From positions 35,288,194-35,352,193 of the forward strand of contig NC_021673.1 of the NCBI RefSeq assembly GCF_000247815.1: 64,000 bases of DNA, given 5' to 3'. Made by a program: the position numbers and the translations under genes. The stretch comes from Ficedula albicollis. Lineage: Eukaryota; Chordata; Aves; Passeriformes; Muscicapidae. The notes beneath the pieces were generated by a model. The model worked only from the letters and a program-made list of their open reading frames with translations. It did no database searches and had not been told where the DNA came from. Shown in pieces: positions 1 through 12,271 of this stretch (the stretch's first letter is position 1; each line of letters starts with the position of its first letter).

Positions 1-760
1 AGGTGGGAAGGTGGGAGCTCCGAGGGCAGCGCGGGTCCTCCGGCCCCGTCTCACTCCTGGGGCGAGGGGAGCACCGAAGAGCCCCCGGGAGCCACCACAG
101 TCTGACCGCAGAGAGGGGTTTCATGGACGGGAGTGTGCGAGGGTCAGCGCAGGTAGGTCGACACGAAGTGAGTCGTCCCCCCCGTGAAGCGGGAGCCCCG
201 CATCACTCCTGTTTTCCCGCACCGGGAAGGAGAGCGTGGGGCGCACTCACCCACGGGCACTGCTGGGGTGGAGAGCGCGGGGGTTTCGGGCAGCAGAGGA
301 GTCGTGCAGCCCGGCAGGGGAACTTGGAGCAGTGCCTCAAACAAAAGCCTGCCGACAGGACCCCCCAAAGCTCCGAGGAGCCGGTCTCAGCGACAGACTT
401 TGATGTATCCCTGTCCAATTAGGGCCTTTAATTGGCGTCCTCTGGGACAGGCAACCCGGGAGCTGAGGCGGCGAGAGCTCTCTCGGCAAGCCCTGTCCGC
501 CCGCTCTCAAGGTAACAACAGATAAATAACGCGGCCAGGCTGTAGGAATCCTGCATCCTTCTCCCTCCGAGCAGGAGTGGGGGAACCACCGAGCAAACCC
601 GAGGCCAGCTGCTTGCAAACCGCCCCGCCAAGCTCCGTGCCCACGGACACCCGTGTGCCCGGGCAGGAAGGGACGTGGGGTGTAGCTGCCCCCACATTTA
701 TCCCGGCCCCCTCCCCGCCCGCAGCGTGGAAAAGACGCTGCTTAACACATACCGCACGTT
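1..760. promoter_or_regulatory. CpG island, probably the edge of a promoter region
   Basis: This is the only strongly GC-rich and CpG-dense stretch of the window: by eye there are roughly four to six CpGs per 60 bases over most of it, against about zero or one per 60 elsewhere. It contains GC-box-like sites (accgccccgcc near 618, ccccgccc near 712). Open frames of 60-139 codons run through it on both strands, but they overlap each other and show no recognisable domain, so I read them as by-products of high GC. CpG islands of this kind in vertebrates usually mark promoters or first exons. Whether a transcript starts here, and on which strand, cannot be told because the island runs off the left edge. 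A GT donor-like site (gcgcaggtaggt near 146) could end a first exon, but this is weak. Confidence 0.6.
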
Positions 761-1020
761 CCTTCCCATTTGGCTAATGAAGGTCGCCTGTTAAACGTAA
801 TTTTAGAGGTTAAATGAGGCTGACTGCAGATTTAAAGACGCTTGATAAAACGTCTTATTTGAATGACACCAATTGTATTACAGATGCCATTACAGCGGTC
901 TTGATTTACCTTGGGGGAAGAGGAGGAGGAAACAAAGCAAACACTCTAACAGGGAGGGAGGAGAACGCTTCACCAATTTATTCTAAACCAAAAACGCTTG
1001 GTCGAAAGAAAAATTGATCG
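761..1020. promoter_or_regulatory. Candidate conserved non-coding element next to the CpG island
   Basis: Directly after the CpG island the sequence becomes AT-richer and dense in homeodomain-type cores: ggctaatgaag near 771, cgtaatttt near 798, aattgtattacag near 871 and attacagcgg near 889. It has little low-complexity DNA until the purine-rich stretch at about 915. This composition beside a CpG island is typical of enhancers of developmental genes. The call is an inference from motif content and position only. Alignment to chicken and to other vertebrates would decide it. Confidence 0.3.
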
Positions 1021-1236
1021 CTTCATTCATCAAATGAATAAAATACATTTCTGAGATGAGAAGGTGCTCGAAGAGAGAGGGGGGGGAAAGTTCGTAGTTG
1101 ACAAGAACCGTCAAAAGGAGCTAGAAGTCACTGGAAGCTCATTTACCTTGAAGTAATTCTGGTTTTCTTCTGTTTTATTCTCCTTTTTTCCTTGTTTTTT
1201 TTTCTTTTAATTTTTTCTGTTTCTTCGGGTAGTCAT

Positions 1237-1317
<81 letters not shown>
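1237..1317 (+). repeat. 81-base poly-G run
   Basis: An uninterrupted run of 81 G follows a T-rich stretch (1170-1225). The five bases GTCAT occur immediately left (1232-1236) and again overlapping the right edge (1317-1321), so the run is bracketed by a short direct repeat. A G run of this length would readily form G-quadruplexes and is hard to sequence, so the exact length is doubtful and part of it may be a base-calling or gap-filling artefact. The proline/glycine open frames across it are products of the homopolymer. Confidence 0.95.
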
Positions 1318-1318
<1 letters not shown>

Positions 1319-2311
1319 CATAGAACGTTTTAAGAAAAAAAAAATCACCTGAAGCCAGAGGAAGATGAGATTTTTTGATTAATAAGGAAATCAATTTGGC
1401 AGAACGGAAAGGATGCTGACTTCTCAAACTCGCTGTTAGCAGAGGCGTCTCTGGGGAGGGCGAGCAGTTCGAGGCCGTTTCGGGAGCCATCAATCCCTAG
1501 TACCCGGGTGCACCTCAAAACGAAGCCACCAGAATTTTTACAAGAAAGCATCTCTGATCGATATTTTTAAGCCGAACTATTTTACTAGCTCTTCTGCAGT
1601 TGTGTTTTCGGTGTTAAAATACTGTCATTTCACCACATTCTTCCCGAGCAGCAATGCAGGGTTACATTAGAGGCGTCTTTTATGTGCAGTCCCCAGAAGC
1701 TGTGTGTATGTGGGTCATGTATTGCCACCAAAAATCACAGCCTGAAAATCCCACTTCCCCACTCCTTACAGAAAGATCTTAATTTGCACCGGGACGGGTA
1801 CTCTCCATTTCTTATTCAAGGGAAAAGACCCTGCATGGTCAGACAGTTTTCTCAACAGCTTGATTTCACCTTGCTAAATTTGGAACATTTTACTCTCTTT
1901 GTCTTGCTTGCCAGGCACCAAATTCTGAAGGTTCTCACTTGTCCCAAAATACTTTTTTGCCTACATAGGGGAAGTTCGCTTACTGCTGTTGCAGTACAGG
2001 ATCAAAGATGAGTTTCAGAACAAATAAAGCAACTACTAAGTCCACACTATTAATATGAATCACTCCTGGGAATTATCCTACAATTATTCTAACGTTTACT
2101 CAAGCCTGTGTACTTCAGGGAGGGAAGTTTTCTCTAATGTCTCTATGACGCTGAGTCATAGGTTCCAAAATCACTTTCCATAAATGACTTGAAGTAAAAT
2201 TTAATCCAAATTCAAAAGGTCTGATTTACTATACAGTAGCTATATAGTAGCGTGGTCTTGCCTCCTCTCACAACTAAAAATGAAGCAGACAATCATGCAG
2301 GAAAAAGAAGT
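1318..2311. other. No gene recognised
   Basis: Mixed single-copy sequence. A frame of 109 codons (1682-2011) and a minus-strand frame of 68 codons (1345-1551) are open, but neither resembles a known protein and both fit chance expectation. I see no repeat here. Confidence 0.5.
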
Positions 2312-2380
2312 AAAAAAAAAAAAAAAAAAGGGGGGGGGGGGAAAGGGGGGGGTTAAAAAAAAAAAAAAAAAAAAAAAAAA

Positions 2381-2409
<29 letters not shown>
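2312..2409 (+). repeat. Compound poly-A / poly-G low-complexity tract
   Basis: Eighteen A are followed by eleven or more G, then GAAA, more G, TT, and about 60 A broken by a single T. It is purely low complexity, with no flanking retroelement that would make it a poly-A tail. The lysine/glycine-rich open frame at 2280-2543 is an artefact of this tract. Length accuracy is doubtful for the same reasons as other homopolymers. Confidence 0.95.
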
Positions 2410-2412
<3 letters not shown>

Positions 2413-5148
2413 GGGGTGGGAAACTCCTAACTTTGCCAATGTTTATGCTCCCCTTTCAGCCAACTGAAATGTGGAGTGGGATCGCTTCTGGAGGCAGGAA
2501 AGCATTCAGCCTGTTGACTCGGTGCTGGTTTGGCTCTGAATGACGCTCTGAACCTGCTCCTGTTTTAGCAGAGATGTGGATTTAGGCAAATGGACAAGTT
2601 TGAATGTCCGAGCCATTCTCAGCCCCAAGCAGTGCATTACTGCCCGTTAACTCTGGCTCTCGAGGTACAAGAAAATAGAGACTACATGACCTGATACTCC
2701 CCTCCCTCTGCTTTGGCAGTCACAGCTTCCCACCTGAAAGCCCAAATGTCATTTGGGTCACAAAGGCAGGTTTTTACAAAAGAGCTATACTGAAGCATTG
2801 AGCAGCTGAATGGTGCATTGATGGTAAGGAGACAGGTATTCCTGCATCTATTTAATCCCCATTTAGTCTAATCGAACTTCAGACCATGACACCAGGTCCT
2901 CCAAGAAAAAAAAAAAAGCTCTTGCATCACTAATCATGATTCCTTTCTGTTGATGTCCTCAGGTCAGTCGCTATCCATGTGTCTGTCCCATCTACTGATT
3001 TTTTGTATAATATTCCAGTTGCCACTTGCATCTCAAGAGCTGTGTGCAAGCATTTGTAAAATAACAGTGCAAGATAGGACAAAGGACATAATGACCTTCA
3101 TTTTCTGATACTGCTCCACAGAAAAAAAGAAAGCCACGTTCACTAGTGGGAGTTTGCTGTGGATTCTCCAGATCCAGATGCAGGAATCAGAGATGCTGGC
3201 ACGCTCTGTGCTGGCTCCCAGTGCTGATTTCCCTGGCACTGTCCCGGAGGTTATTCCCCAAATCAACATCTCCCAGCCAAACCCAAACTGCACTTAACAC
3301 CACAAAGGGGAAGTCACCAGAGATTTGGAGCAAGCGATGATCAGCCTTATCATGATGTTTTAGTGTGTTCAGAATCTTAAGCAATTCCTACAGGCAAGGC
3401 CAATTTTTGTGTTTACTTTGTCTTCAGTGACAGCCTCACCCTTTAACCAAAAGGAAGATATTCCAAGGTCTGACTTTAAACATCTCAGAGCTCTGCTATG
3501 CAATTAGAGTGACATTTCTGCACTGGAATGCATGGCTTCATGGTGCTATGGCAACAACATATCATTGGTATATAACTCCACCAAGGGCAAAATCATCTAC
3601 CCTGATAGCCCCAATCACTTTTTTATGCAGGAGTATAAGTCTCACAACAGCCTTTCCTTGAAAAAGTGGCTGTAAATTAGATCACCTGTGTGCATGTCGT
3701 TTCAGTTTGTCATAACCAGCCCTTCAGCAAGGCATGGTACTTGATGTCTCTTGTAATCTGGCACACCAGTAGAAATCAGAGTTGCTGCTACATCATCATA
3801 TTGTAAGTGTATAATTAGTTATTTCCTAGACTTGTTAAGATTAGTTATTTCCTAGACTAGACTTTGCTTTATAAACCGATAGGTTAAATCTAGAGGAATC
3901 TAAGGCTTGATTTGTACATCACAGACCATTAGATTTGTTCCAGTTAATTTTTACTGAGTGCAATATGGTATATTTAACTTTCAAAACAGGTGCTTGATGT
4001 GACCTGACTTACCAGCTTATGGAGAATCTTAGTATATGCCAGCCATGATTCATTGCTTAAAGCAAACAGAATAGACCAGAAAAATAAAAGTCCTCCATGT
4101 TTCTTTTTTTCTAATAAAAATTGTTCAGCAATTTATACTTCTCAACTAAGTTACTCTACTTTTATTACCCAGCATTTTCCATTAAAGAAATTAACATATG
4201 GTAGTAAAGTACCTCTCTATCTTTGCTCTGACAACCTAAGCAAACCTGAAATTTGTGAGGCACTTTCGTCAGCTACTGAGCTCTGAGTGAAGCTTTCTTT
4301 TACACTGTCACCAGTTTTACAGCCTCCTCTCTGTAAGCATGAAAGCCATAACTACCCACACAGTATTGGTGTACTTTGCATTTGCTCCATCAGCAGCCTG
4401 TCTTTTTATTTCTATTTAATATTTCTTGTCCAGGCAACCAAGAATGGCAGTAGCCCAAATGCAGTTCTGCAGCACTGACATAGGTCTGCGTGTTCACACA
4501 TTTCTTCACTGTAACACTGCTTTTCTCCACCTCTGTCTCCTTGGATGTGTTTATCAGTATATAAGGATTGGGTTCCTGAATGTCTTATTTTGTATTTTGC
4601 AATCTTTAGAATCCTTTCTTTTTTGTCAGTTCAAATTTCTCTGTGACATGCATGCACCTTAGCTGCAGGACTGGCCTGGTACCTAGAAAAACAGATTTAC
4701 TAGAGGAAAATAAAAGGGATTAATAATAAAATCAAGGCTATCTGATAGTTCTGCTGTATGAGCAGTCTTTCACAGACATGGTGGTAGCTATGTAGGTATG
4801 CAGGTGCCACATACACAATATGGCAAGTGCATCTTTGACACAAATTTGATTAACATGAGGTATGTGGATATTTCTGACCACCTGACTACAACAGCCAGTA
4901 GTGCTGAACATCCTGGTCTGTGCAGAATCACGTTAGCCATAATCCCATTTCATGATGATGTCTATACCACTGACACTCGTTTCTGCTCTTCAAATCAGCC
5001 CATTTTAAACTTGCTTTAACTAGTTGCTGGCACTTACTGATTGAGGATACTCAATATGTAGGGATAACATAAGTTAAGATGAAAATGTCTAGGGGTAAAT
5101 TACTTACAGAAGCCTAGGCTGAGACATTTATAAACTAACCCCATAATC
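2410..5148. other. No gene recognised
   Basis: Ordinary AT-rich vertebrate non-coding sequence. Short open frames (for example 3033-3293 minus, 4053-4286 plus) have no recognisable domains. The only structure I see is the small direct repeat at 3814-3858, listed separately. Confidence 0.5.
3814..3858 (+). repeat. Small two-copy tandem duplication, unit 26 bp
   Basis: The 19-base string attagttatttcctagact occurs at 3814-3832 and again at 3840-3858, separated by tgttaag. It is the smallest member of the duplication series in this window. Confidence 0.8.
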
Positions 5149-5320
5149 TCATTAAAATAAATCAGATGTGCAATGCCCAAACGTATTTTTTAATAAAAAC
5201 TATGTTGATTGACATATTTAGGAGAGGCATGCAATCATTAAAATAAATCAGATGTGCAATGCCAAAACGTATTTTTTAATAAAAACGATGTTGATTGACA
5301 TATTTAGGAGAGGCATGCAA
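5149..5320 (+). repeat. Two-copy tandem duplication, unit 86 bp
   Basis: A unit beginning tcattaaaataaatcagatg at 5149 is repeated from 5235 and ends at aggcatgcaa (5320). I count two substitutions between the copies (cccaaacg/ccaaaacg and aaactatg/aaacgatg). The two copies lie head to tail with no spacer. Confidence 0.93.
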
Positions 5321-8300
5321 GTTATTAAATTAATATTTTGTCAGTTTCACTGTTATTTTCTTCTGTTTTTTAAATAATTTCCAAATTCATTGATTATTTC
5401 TCTAACACAGTAGGCATTAATATTTTCTTTAGTTAATAATATTTTTAAAAGTGCTTGATATTCCTCTTTTGTTAAGATGACATCACCCTGATTTTCAACT
5501 AAAGATTAAAACACTTATTTTGCACTTCCAGCTAATATTAAATCCACACAGTTGAGAGGATTTCTTTTGCTTTTGCTATACTTTATAATTTTCACTGCTT
5601 TTTACTCTTTTTACTGCATATTACTTCCATATTTTTCCCATTGTCAGTAGATTCCCTTGTCAACATCCTGTGTTTTATAACATGTAATGTAGGCTAATTG
5701 CTATGTAATGCAGGTCCCTCTGCATGTTATACGGCGATTTTTTACTTCAGATTTTTGCCTCCATTTCACTCTCTCTGAGGACCGTTCTGGAGTTACAAAC
5801 TTGCCCTCCAATGAGAAATATATTTCTCATATGCAATGTATTTCCAGTCTCCAGCCGCCCACCAGTTTCCAATCTAAAAATTAATACATCATAAGAAGAT
5901 CCAATTTTTTTTTTTCCATTCTGGATATCATGCCTTTCAAGATGTGGATTTATCCACAATTTTTAGAAACTATCAGTGATGGTTTATCGCTAGCTGCAGG
6001 AGATAAAGTTGCACGCATGCTGAACTGAGTTTGTCCAGATGTACTCTTTTTATGCCTAGATCTTGCAGACAAAAGTTTAGGAGGTAATGCATCCCATTCT
6101 TGGGTATAATTTGGCAGTTTTTGACACACACCTGTCAGCACCCTGGTCTTTGTTAGTACATCAATCCATATGCTTTAGAGACCAGTTGTTGTAAGGTATA
6201 ATTACCAAGTCGGTATTCCCTCCTTCCTTTCGCTGCTCACATGACTGCTCCCATCAGGTGCTAGTGCAGGTAGCTATCTTCTCACTAATAAACCTTTCCT
6301 CTTCCCTGACTCTGCTATCCATACACCCTACCACTTTTGCAAAAGAATCCGAAGAATTAATTTTCTTCATATCCTTTGTTACATCGATTCAAACTTTGTT
6401 GTTTATTGTATCATATTTGCAAGTGGAAACATGTTTGTATCTTGCACCTGCCTTCCTTGGAGTCACTGTACTAAAACCCTCTTGCTGTTCTATCTGATTC
6501 CCAGTCACTCCCATGAACAAGACACACTCTTCATGCAACTTCTCTCCTATTACTAGATGTTCCATTCTTCCACTGAAGAAAAAGTTCAACTTCAGACCAG
6601 AAGCTAAGTCCTGAGAATAATCTTTGCATCTCATAAGTACGGAAGAGCCTCTAAAATGTTGCTGTGGATATTCATCTAGCCATGCCTCTTGCCTCCTTCT
6701 CAAATCCCCAAAGTCTCTCTTTAACCCTCTACCACAAGTTTCAGTGAATATCAGAGGATGATACTCACAGGATGATTTCACAAAATTTCTGCTTATGTAG
6801 TGCATTGATTCTCATTTTTTAACATAATCATCTTGGTCACTTCAATGTCTTTTTGGCTGTTTGCAACTTGACATATAACCAATCGTGGCATTTTTATCCC
6901 TGCATCCAGTTTGATACCATGCTTTGGAAAGCCTATGACATTAAGCATTTGATTTAGTAAAGGATAGCTACATCTCATAGCCCTTAGTCAATAGCTTAGG
7001 GATTTGTTGGTATCACTACATTTCACGTCAGTTATTTTCTGGAGACTTTACATTCCCTAGAGATTTCAGTCATCTTATGTCATTTTATGCCACCATGGAG
7101 ATCTTCAATGCAGCGTTCAGTGATGACAAATTAGAAGTGAAGGTATATGGATGCGCTAAAATAAATCTTAAATTGTATCTTTGAATCTGGATAGTGATAC
7201 CAGCACTTTTCTGAATATTCTTCCAATAAGTGTGACATCTTTTCAAAGAGAAGATTGAATTCTGATGATGGATTTATGCTACATATGGTTAAAAATCCTC
7301 TCTGTCTGTTACCTCCATTTGAATTACCACTGTGTGCTACCACATCACCTTGGGAATTCACATTCGGTTATTCTCAATCTCTCAGAATTTTCAGCCATTT
7401 CAAACACAGATTCACATCCTGTAATAAAGTCAAATGTGGAAGCAGATGTGGGACCATTTACCATGTGATCCAGGTCATTTAATTAGAGTGACAAGTCCTT
7501 AACATATACTTATATTTAAAGAAATTCACATTCTTTTCCAGCAATTCCTCCCCTGAAAATATTGATAAAATTAATGATCAATGACTCACAGGAGAACTGC
7601 TGGAGGAGCTGTGATAGTTCTCCCTTAGGTGAGGACTATCTCTTCTGTTGATATATTAGTTATCTGGCTTTCAACTTATTAGCAGTGGTGACTCACAGGA
7701 GAACTGCTGGTGGAGCTGTGATAGTTCTCCCTTAGGTGAGGACTATCTCTTCTGTTGATATATTAGTTATCTGGCTTTCAACTTATTAATAAATGTTACA
7801 AAATAGTTTACTTTTTTATATCAGAACCTGGATTAAATCAAGGCATTCAGAGTCTGTCAGAAAAATGCCAATATCTTTGCCAACAAAATATATTACAAAA
7901 AAAAAAAAGGCAAACCCTATTTACAAAATTCTTCCCTAATAAAGAAGACATAAAAAAACCCCCTTTTGGTGACAATTAATTGTTTTGCTATCTTGTCATT
8001 CTCTGTTGATTGCATCTTACATTACTTTTTCTACGGCTTTGCCTGGAGCAACTATTAATTTTAACTTTAGTACGCTGATTTTTTTCCCACCCTCTTTGAA
8101 ATTGCCTCAGACGCGTAAGATTTGCTACACGCCTTTATTGCACCCTGTGTTCTTCCATGTCCCACGGCATTCTTTGAAAGGAAGTCTAGAATTCAATTCC
8201 ATAGATAGGTTATCTACTCAATTTGATCATCTGTGTTGCAGACTGCTCTTCAATCAAGCACACTTGGGACTTTCTATTCCACAGTTTCAAACACTTCTAT

Positions 8301-9330
8301 CTGTTAGTGGGCAGGCCAGAACAGCTCTGCCAAATGGACTCATTTTGATCTTGCTATTCGAAATGTGCAGAGCTTTGAATTTTAACTTTGGGCACAGTGC
8401 TTACTGTGATTATGTGGCATTCAGCTCCACTGCCTATTTGGAATTCACTTTTTATCCATTTCCATGCAGTGTCAGAAGACAACCTGCTATAGAATATACC
8501 AGTGTAGATTCAATTAAGAGACTTAGTAAAACCTTTGTTTCATTAACAGAGGTTCATCCTCCAGCTGCATTTTCCTATTGGAGAGTGCTGCCACCACCTT
8601 TGCATGGTGTCAGTTCTCTCCAGGGGTACTGGAGACACAGCCAGTCTTTACACCATGCTCCCCCTCGCAGTCACACATTGCTTGGGCATGTGTTTCCAAT
8701 TGTGTGCTTCATTCTTTCAGTGCTTATTAGATACTTGGATTAAGAAAACATGCTTTCTGCTGTGTTTCAAATACCTTCACAACTTTGGATTTGTCTCTTG
8801 CATTAAAGTTGCGGTGGCCTAGTTATCCTTTATTTTGTCACGGATAGTTTTGTTTAGTCTGTTAGTCTGTTAACATTCGTGTGATTTGGCTTTACCACAC
8901 AGACTGATGACTTAATGGGACAGACATTTCAACACGGTGGTAGTTTCTGCCAAACAAAATGTATTTCCTTGAAAGAGCTGTTATTTTCATGGGTCTTCTT
9001 TTTGATGCTTTGTATAACACATCTTATTCCTCTTGCATTTATTTGCTTCACTTAAAATATCTGTATAAACTCTTCTGTGCTCCTAATCATTCACTAGTTT
9101 TGCATCTTCTTTCCTTCTCTTTGCAGTAACATAACACATTATAGGTAAGAGAAACACTACTGCTTCTCTCTTCGGTTGTATTTCCAATGGTGTAATTTTA
9201 AAATCCCTTCTGCCCTTCACACTAGGCCTGTCTAAACATCAATAAAGGTTTCTCAGGCTTAACTCTAGGGGAGCCAGTCTATCTACATCCCAAAGAAGCT
9301 CTGTCCAGCAATTGCCTAATTCCAGAAACA
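5321..9330. other. Pyrimidine-skewed stretch without a recognised gene
   Basis: By eye the plus strand is markedly T/C-rich here, so the minus strand is A/G-rich, for about 4 kb. Open frames occur on both strands: plus 7985-8743 (252 codons, starting at TTG), minus 6389-6805 (138 codons), and shorter minus frames at 5747-5959, 5950-6141, 6793-6978 and 7131-7361. I recognise no domain, catalytic motif or zinc knuckle in any of them. Long frames on the plus strand are expected where A is scarce, because all stop codons need an A. A decayed mobile element with its sense strand on minus is possible, but I cannot name one. It contains the tandem duplication at 7582-7789. Confidence 0.35.
7582..7789 (+). 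repeat. Two-copy tandem duplication, unit 107 bp
   Basis: The unit starts tgactcacaggagaactgct at 7582 and again at 7689. The copies match up to caacttatta (7789). I see one substitution (ctggaggag/ctggtggag). It contains no element I recognise. Confidence 0.95.
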
Positions 9331-10380
9331 TTTTATTCAGCTGCCGCCAGGCTCCAAACATTAACACAAAGAAAAGCAAGGGAACAAGGACTAGGAACTA
9401 GGGAACCCAAATAATTTGAGAGACTAGGCTGTAAAAAAATGTCTCTTTTTCTTTTTCCCCTAAAGGAAACCCTCACACACAGGCAGAAAGAGTATGTGTG
9501 TAATCCAGTTGTTCCCCAATGGGAATCCATGACTCATATCAGTCCTATCCCAGGATGCAAGCTCCACTGAAGGAGAGGACATCTCTCTGTGCTTGTGCCT
9601 TCTCGCTGTGCTCTTGGAGAGGAAGTCCCAGTGCCTAATGCCAGCTTCTGGATTCACTGCTGGGACCTGAGGTCCTTCTAGACCTCCTGCTACCTTTTTT
9701 TTACAGCAGCTTTAGTATGCCATCAGTATTTGTAACAAAGCCCATGATACAAGATCTCCCTGTTCTGTCAGATGATTGAGGCAGGTTTTTCAAAAGTGTA
9801 GTGAGGAGGTACATGCCTTGAAACCACTCTTACGCCCTTCTCAGTAGATACATGCTTTAGAATTTAGTCATGATTTTTTCATCCTAATCAGTTTCAGTTC
9901 TCTGCAATATCCATTCATTTCCCTTGAGGAAGCCTTGAGTTTTTGGGCCAAACATTTGCATTTTAAATGGTTTGCTTTTAGTATCTCCAAACCTCAGCAT
10001 TACACATAACAGATTCTGAAGTATTGTTGATAAATGCACTCACTGCCTTTCAGATCACCCCTGGAGCTTGCAGAGGAATGGCAGCAATAATTTAAACCAA
10101 AGTTGGATAAACAGAACTTGTAAGTGCAACATTTCTGCTGCAGATACAGGCCTTCTAGAAGGGTAATTAATAATAATTGTTAATAGCAAGACCTAATTTT
10201 TAGAGAAGCAACTTCAGACGATCATGAGAAAATGAGATAAACAATCAGCTCAAACAATAAAGATCAGCTGTAGCATAATTGAAAAACAGCTTTTAAGGAC
10301 TCAGATCAAATGCTTTTCATTAATTAGAGAAAATATAACTTTGCAGATGTTACTTATTCAAAGACTGTTGTGTGTGCATA
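9331..10380. other. No gene recognised
   Basis: Ordinary non-coding sequence. Two overlapping minus-strand frames of 65 codons at 9333-9657 have no recognisable features. The AT-rich part near 10140-10270 has several TAAT cores but nothing decisive. Confidence 0.5.
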
Positions 10381-10876
10381 TACAGCACATCTCTGAGAGC
10401 AGAAGTCAAATTGTCTATGTGTAGAAGAGTCTGATGTTTTTACAGCAGAATTCGTAAGGGCTTAGAAGTTCAGACAAGCAGCTCAAAAGCTACTATAAAG
10501 CTTCGGTGAAATAAATAAAGTATATCTTTCAAATGTTGTGGAAGAACACTTGCAGTCCTCAAAAATATCACCCAAAAGACAAGTTATATAAGAAATAATT
10601 GCTATAACTACACTTTCTTGTCATACAGCACATCTCTGAGAGCAGAAGCCAAATTGTCTATGTGTAGAAGAGTCTGATTTTTTTACAGCAGAATTCGTAA
10701 GGGCTTAGAAGTTCAGACAAGCGTTCAGACAAGCAGCTCAAAAGCTACTATAAAGCTTCGGTGAAATAAATAAAGTATATCTTTCAAATGTTGTGGAAGA
10801 ACACTTGCAGTCCTCAAAAATATCACCCAAAAGACAAGTTATATAAGAAATAATTGCTATAACTACACTTTCTTGT
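10381..10876 (+). repeat. Two-copy tandem duplication, unit 243 bp, with a nested 12-bp duplication
   Basis: The unit starts tacagcacatctctgagagc at 10381 and again at 10624, and the match ends at actttcttgt (10876). Only a few substitutions separate the copies (agtcaaat/agccaaat, tgatgttt/tgattttt). The second copy has an extra gttcagacaagc, itself a tandem duplication of the adjacent 12 bases (near 10708-10731), so a smaller event followed the large one or accompanied it. Confidence 0.95.
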
Positions 10877-12271
10877 GGTACTTCAATCTGGGGAAATTCT
10901 ATAAGGAAATTATGCAGCCCATCTTGGAGACATGAGCAATGCAACACTTACCTGCAGTTTTGGAGCAGGAGGTGTTCTGTTGCTCATAACTGAATGAGTT
11001 GCCGTCTCTGTGTGTGGCAATAAAACCCTAAACATGTTTTCCTCCAAACTGTGAGCAGTTAAGTGACTGCAGGCTTTGCAAGCAGCCATCAGCTATAACA
11101 TGCCCCCGACAGACCAAGCCTGCCTCCTTGAACTAGCCTGATGGAAAGAGTGATTCTAGCAAGCACAACCCCTCTCCAAAACTGCCAGCTTAATACTTAG
11201 TAGTTTCTCTGCATACCTTTTATGTAGGATTTCAGCTTGGTCTTATCATCTTGCAAGCACTTGAGTTTAATCCTTCTCTGCTCCTTCCCTCTTACTATAA
11301 GGGGTCTTTCACCTGTTGTGTCATAGGACCAGATGAGAAAGGCATAGGGGTCATAGGACTAGACGAGAAAGGTGTAAGACATATGGGCAAACCTAACCAT
11401 TTCACAGTATTTGCTCCCACTTTTGAGATCCTGTCCCAACTCACAGCTTAAGCTCAGAAAAAGCTGCTTCTTTCGTTTTGGAAACCAATTTGCTGGCCCA
11501 CAGGCCATATATTCTTGCAGGTAGCAGTACAATGTATTTTCTAAGGAGCAGAGATCTGCTGCATATTCCCCTTTCCCACACTTACTTTTTCTCACTAGCT
11601 CCTTGCTGAAACATGTGGTCACTGATGTGAAACAGAAAATCTGACAGTGCATGATGCTTTCTTGCCATGTGTTTTGTTGTAGGCTGGATGGGTCACCCTG
11701 CCTCTTACTGTGGCCTGATATTTCCCATGATACAATCTTCCTCTGAGTGACTTTCAACTCTGCCAAACACCATAGAAATTTTCTATGTTGGGTGCTGGGT
11801 GAATTTATAGATACACACATATTTATGCAGAAAATAAACTGCCACTTCTGAGAAGGAATATGGAGAAAAACATGGTGTTCTTCCCATGCTAAAAATTTCT
11901 GCTGACCTTTTATTTGGAAAAACATAGGTCATCTCTCCCCTGTCTTGAAATCTGACAGCCTTTATTAATTTGTGGCCTCTATTCAAGGTTGCACCTTTTA
12001 TCATCCCTTTGAGATACTCCCCAAACTTGCCATCATGCAAGTCATTGAAAAATTATGGCTCTCAAGAGATCTGTAGGAGTATTTTCAGGCTGAGTGGGCT
12101 ACAAAAACATCATCTCTTGTGTTCTTTGACCCACTGACTTCTTCCCTAGGCTGTGACACAAGAAAGTCCCTCTACCTCAGAACATTCCACAGCTCAGGAA
12201 CAAGGACATTAGTCTGAGAGGTGTGAGACAGGGGGTGTAAGCTACTAAGGGAAATACAGCACAGACACATC
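10877..12271. other. No gene recognised
   Basis: A minus-strand frame of 188 codons (11359-11925) and an overlapping one of 85 codons (11783-12040) are open but show no domain, signal peptide or motif I recognise. Near 11325-11371 a short imperfect repeat (catagga-ctaga-gagaaagg type) occurs twice. Otherwise this is ordinary sequence. Confidence 0.45.

Noticed and set aside
7985..8743. 252-codon open frame on the plus strand
   Set aside because: It starts at a TTG codon, with its first internal ATG only near the middle. It is rich in F, S, L and P as expected from a T/C-rich strand, and shows no recognisable domain or repeat.
11359..11925. 188-codon open frame on the minus strand
   Set aside because: No family, motif or codon pattern that I recognise and no splice or promoter context. 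It fits a chance open frame.
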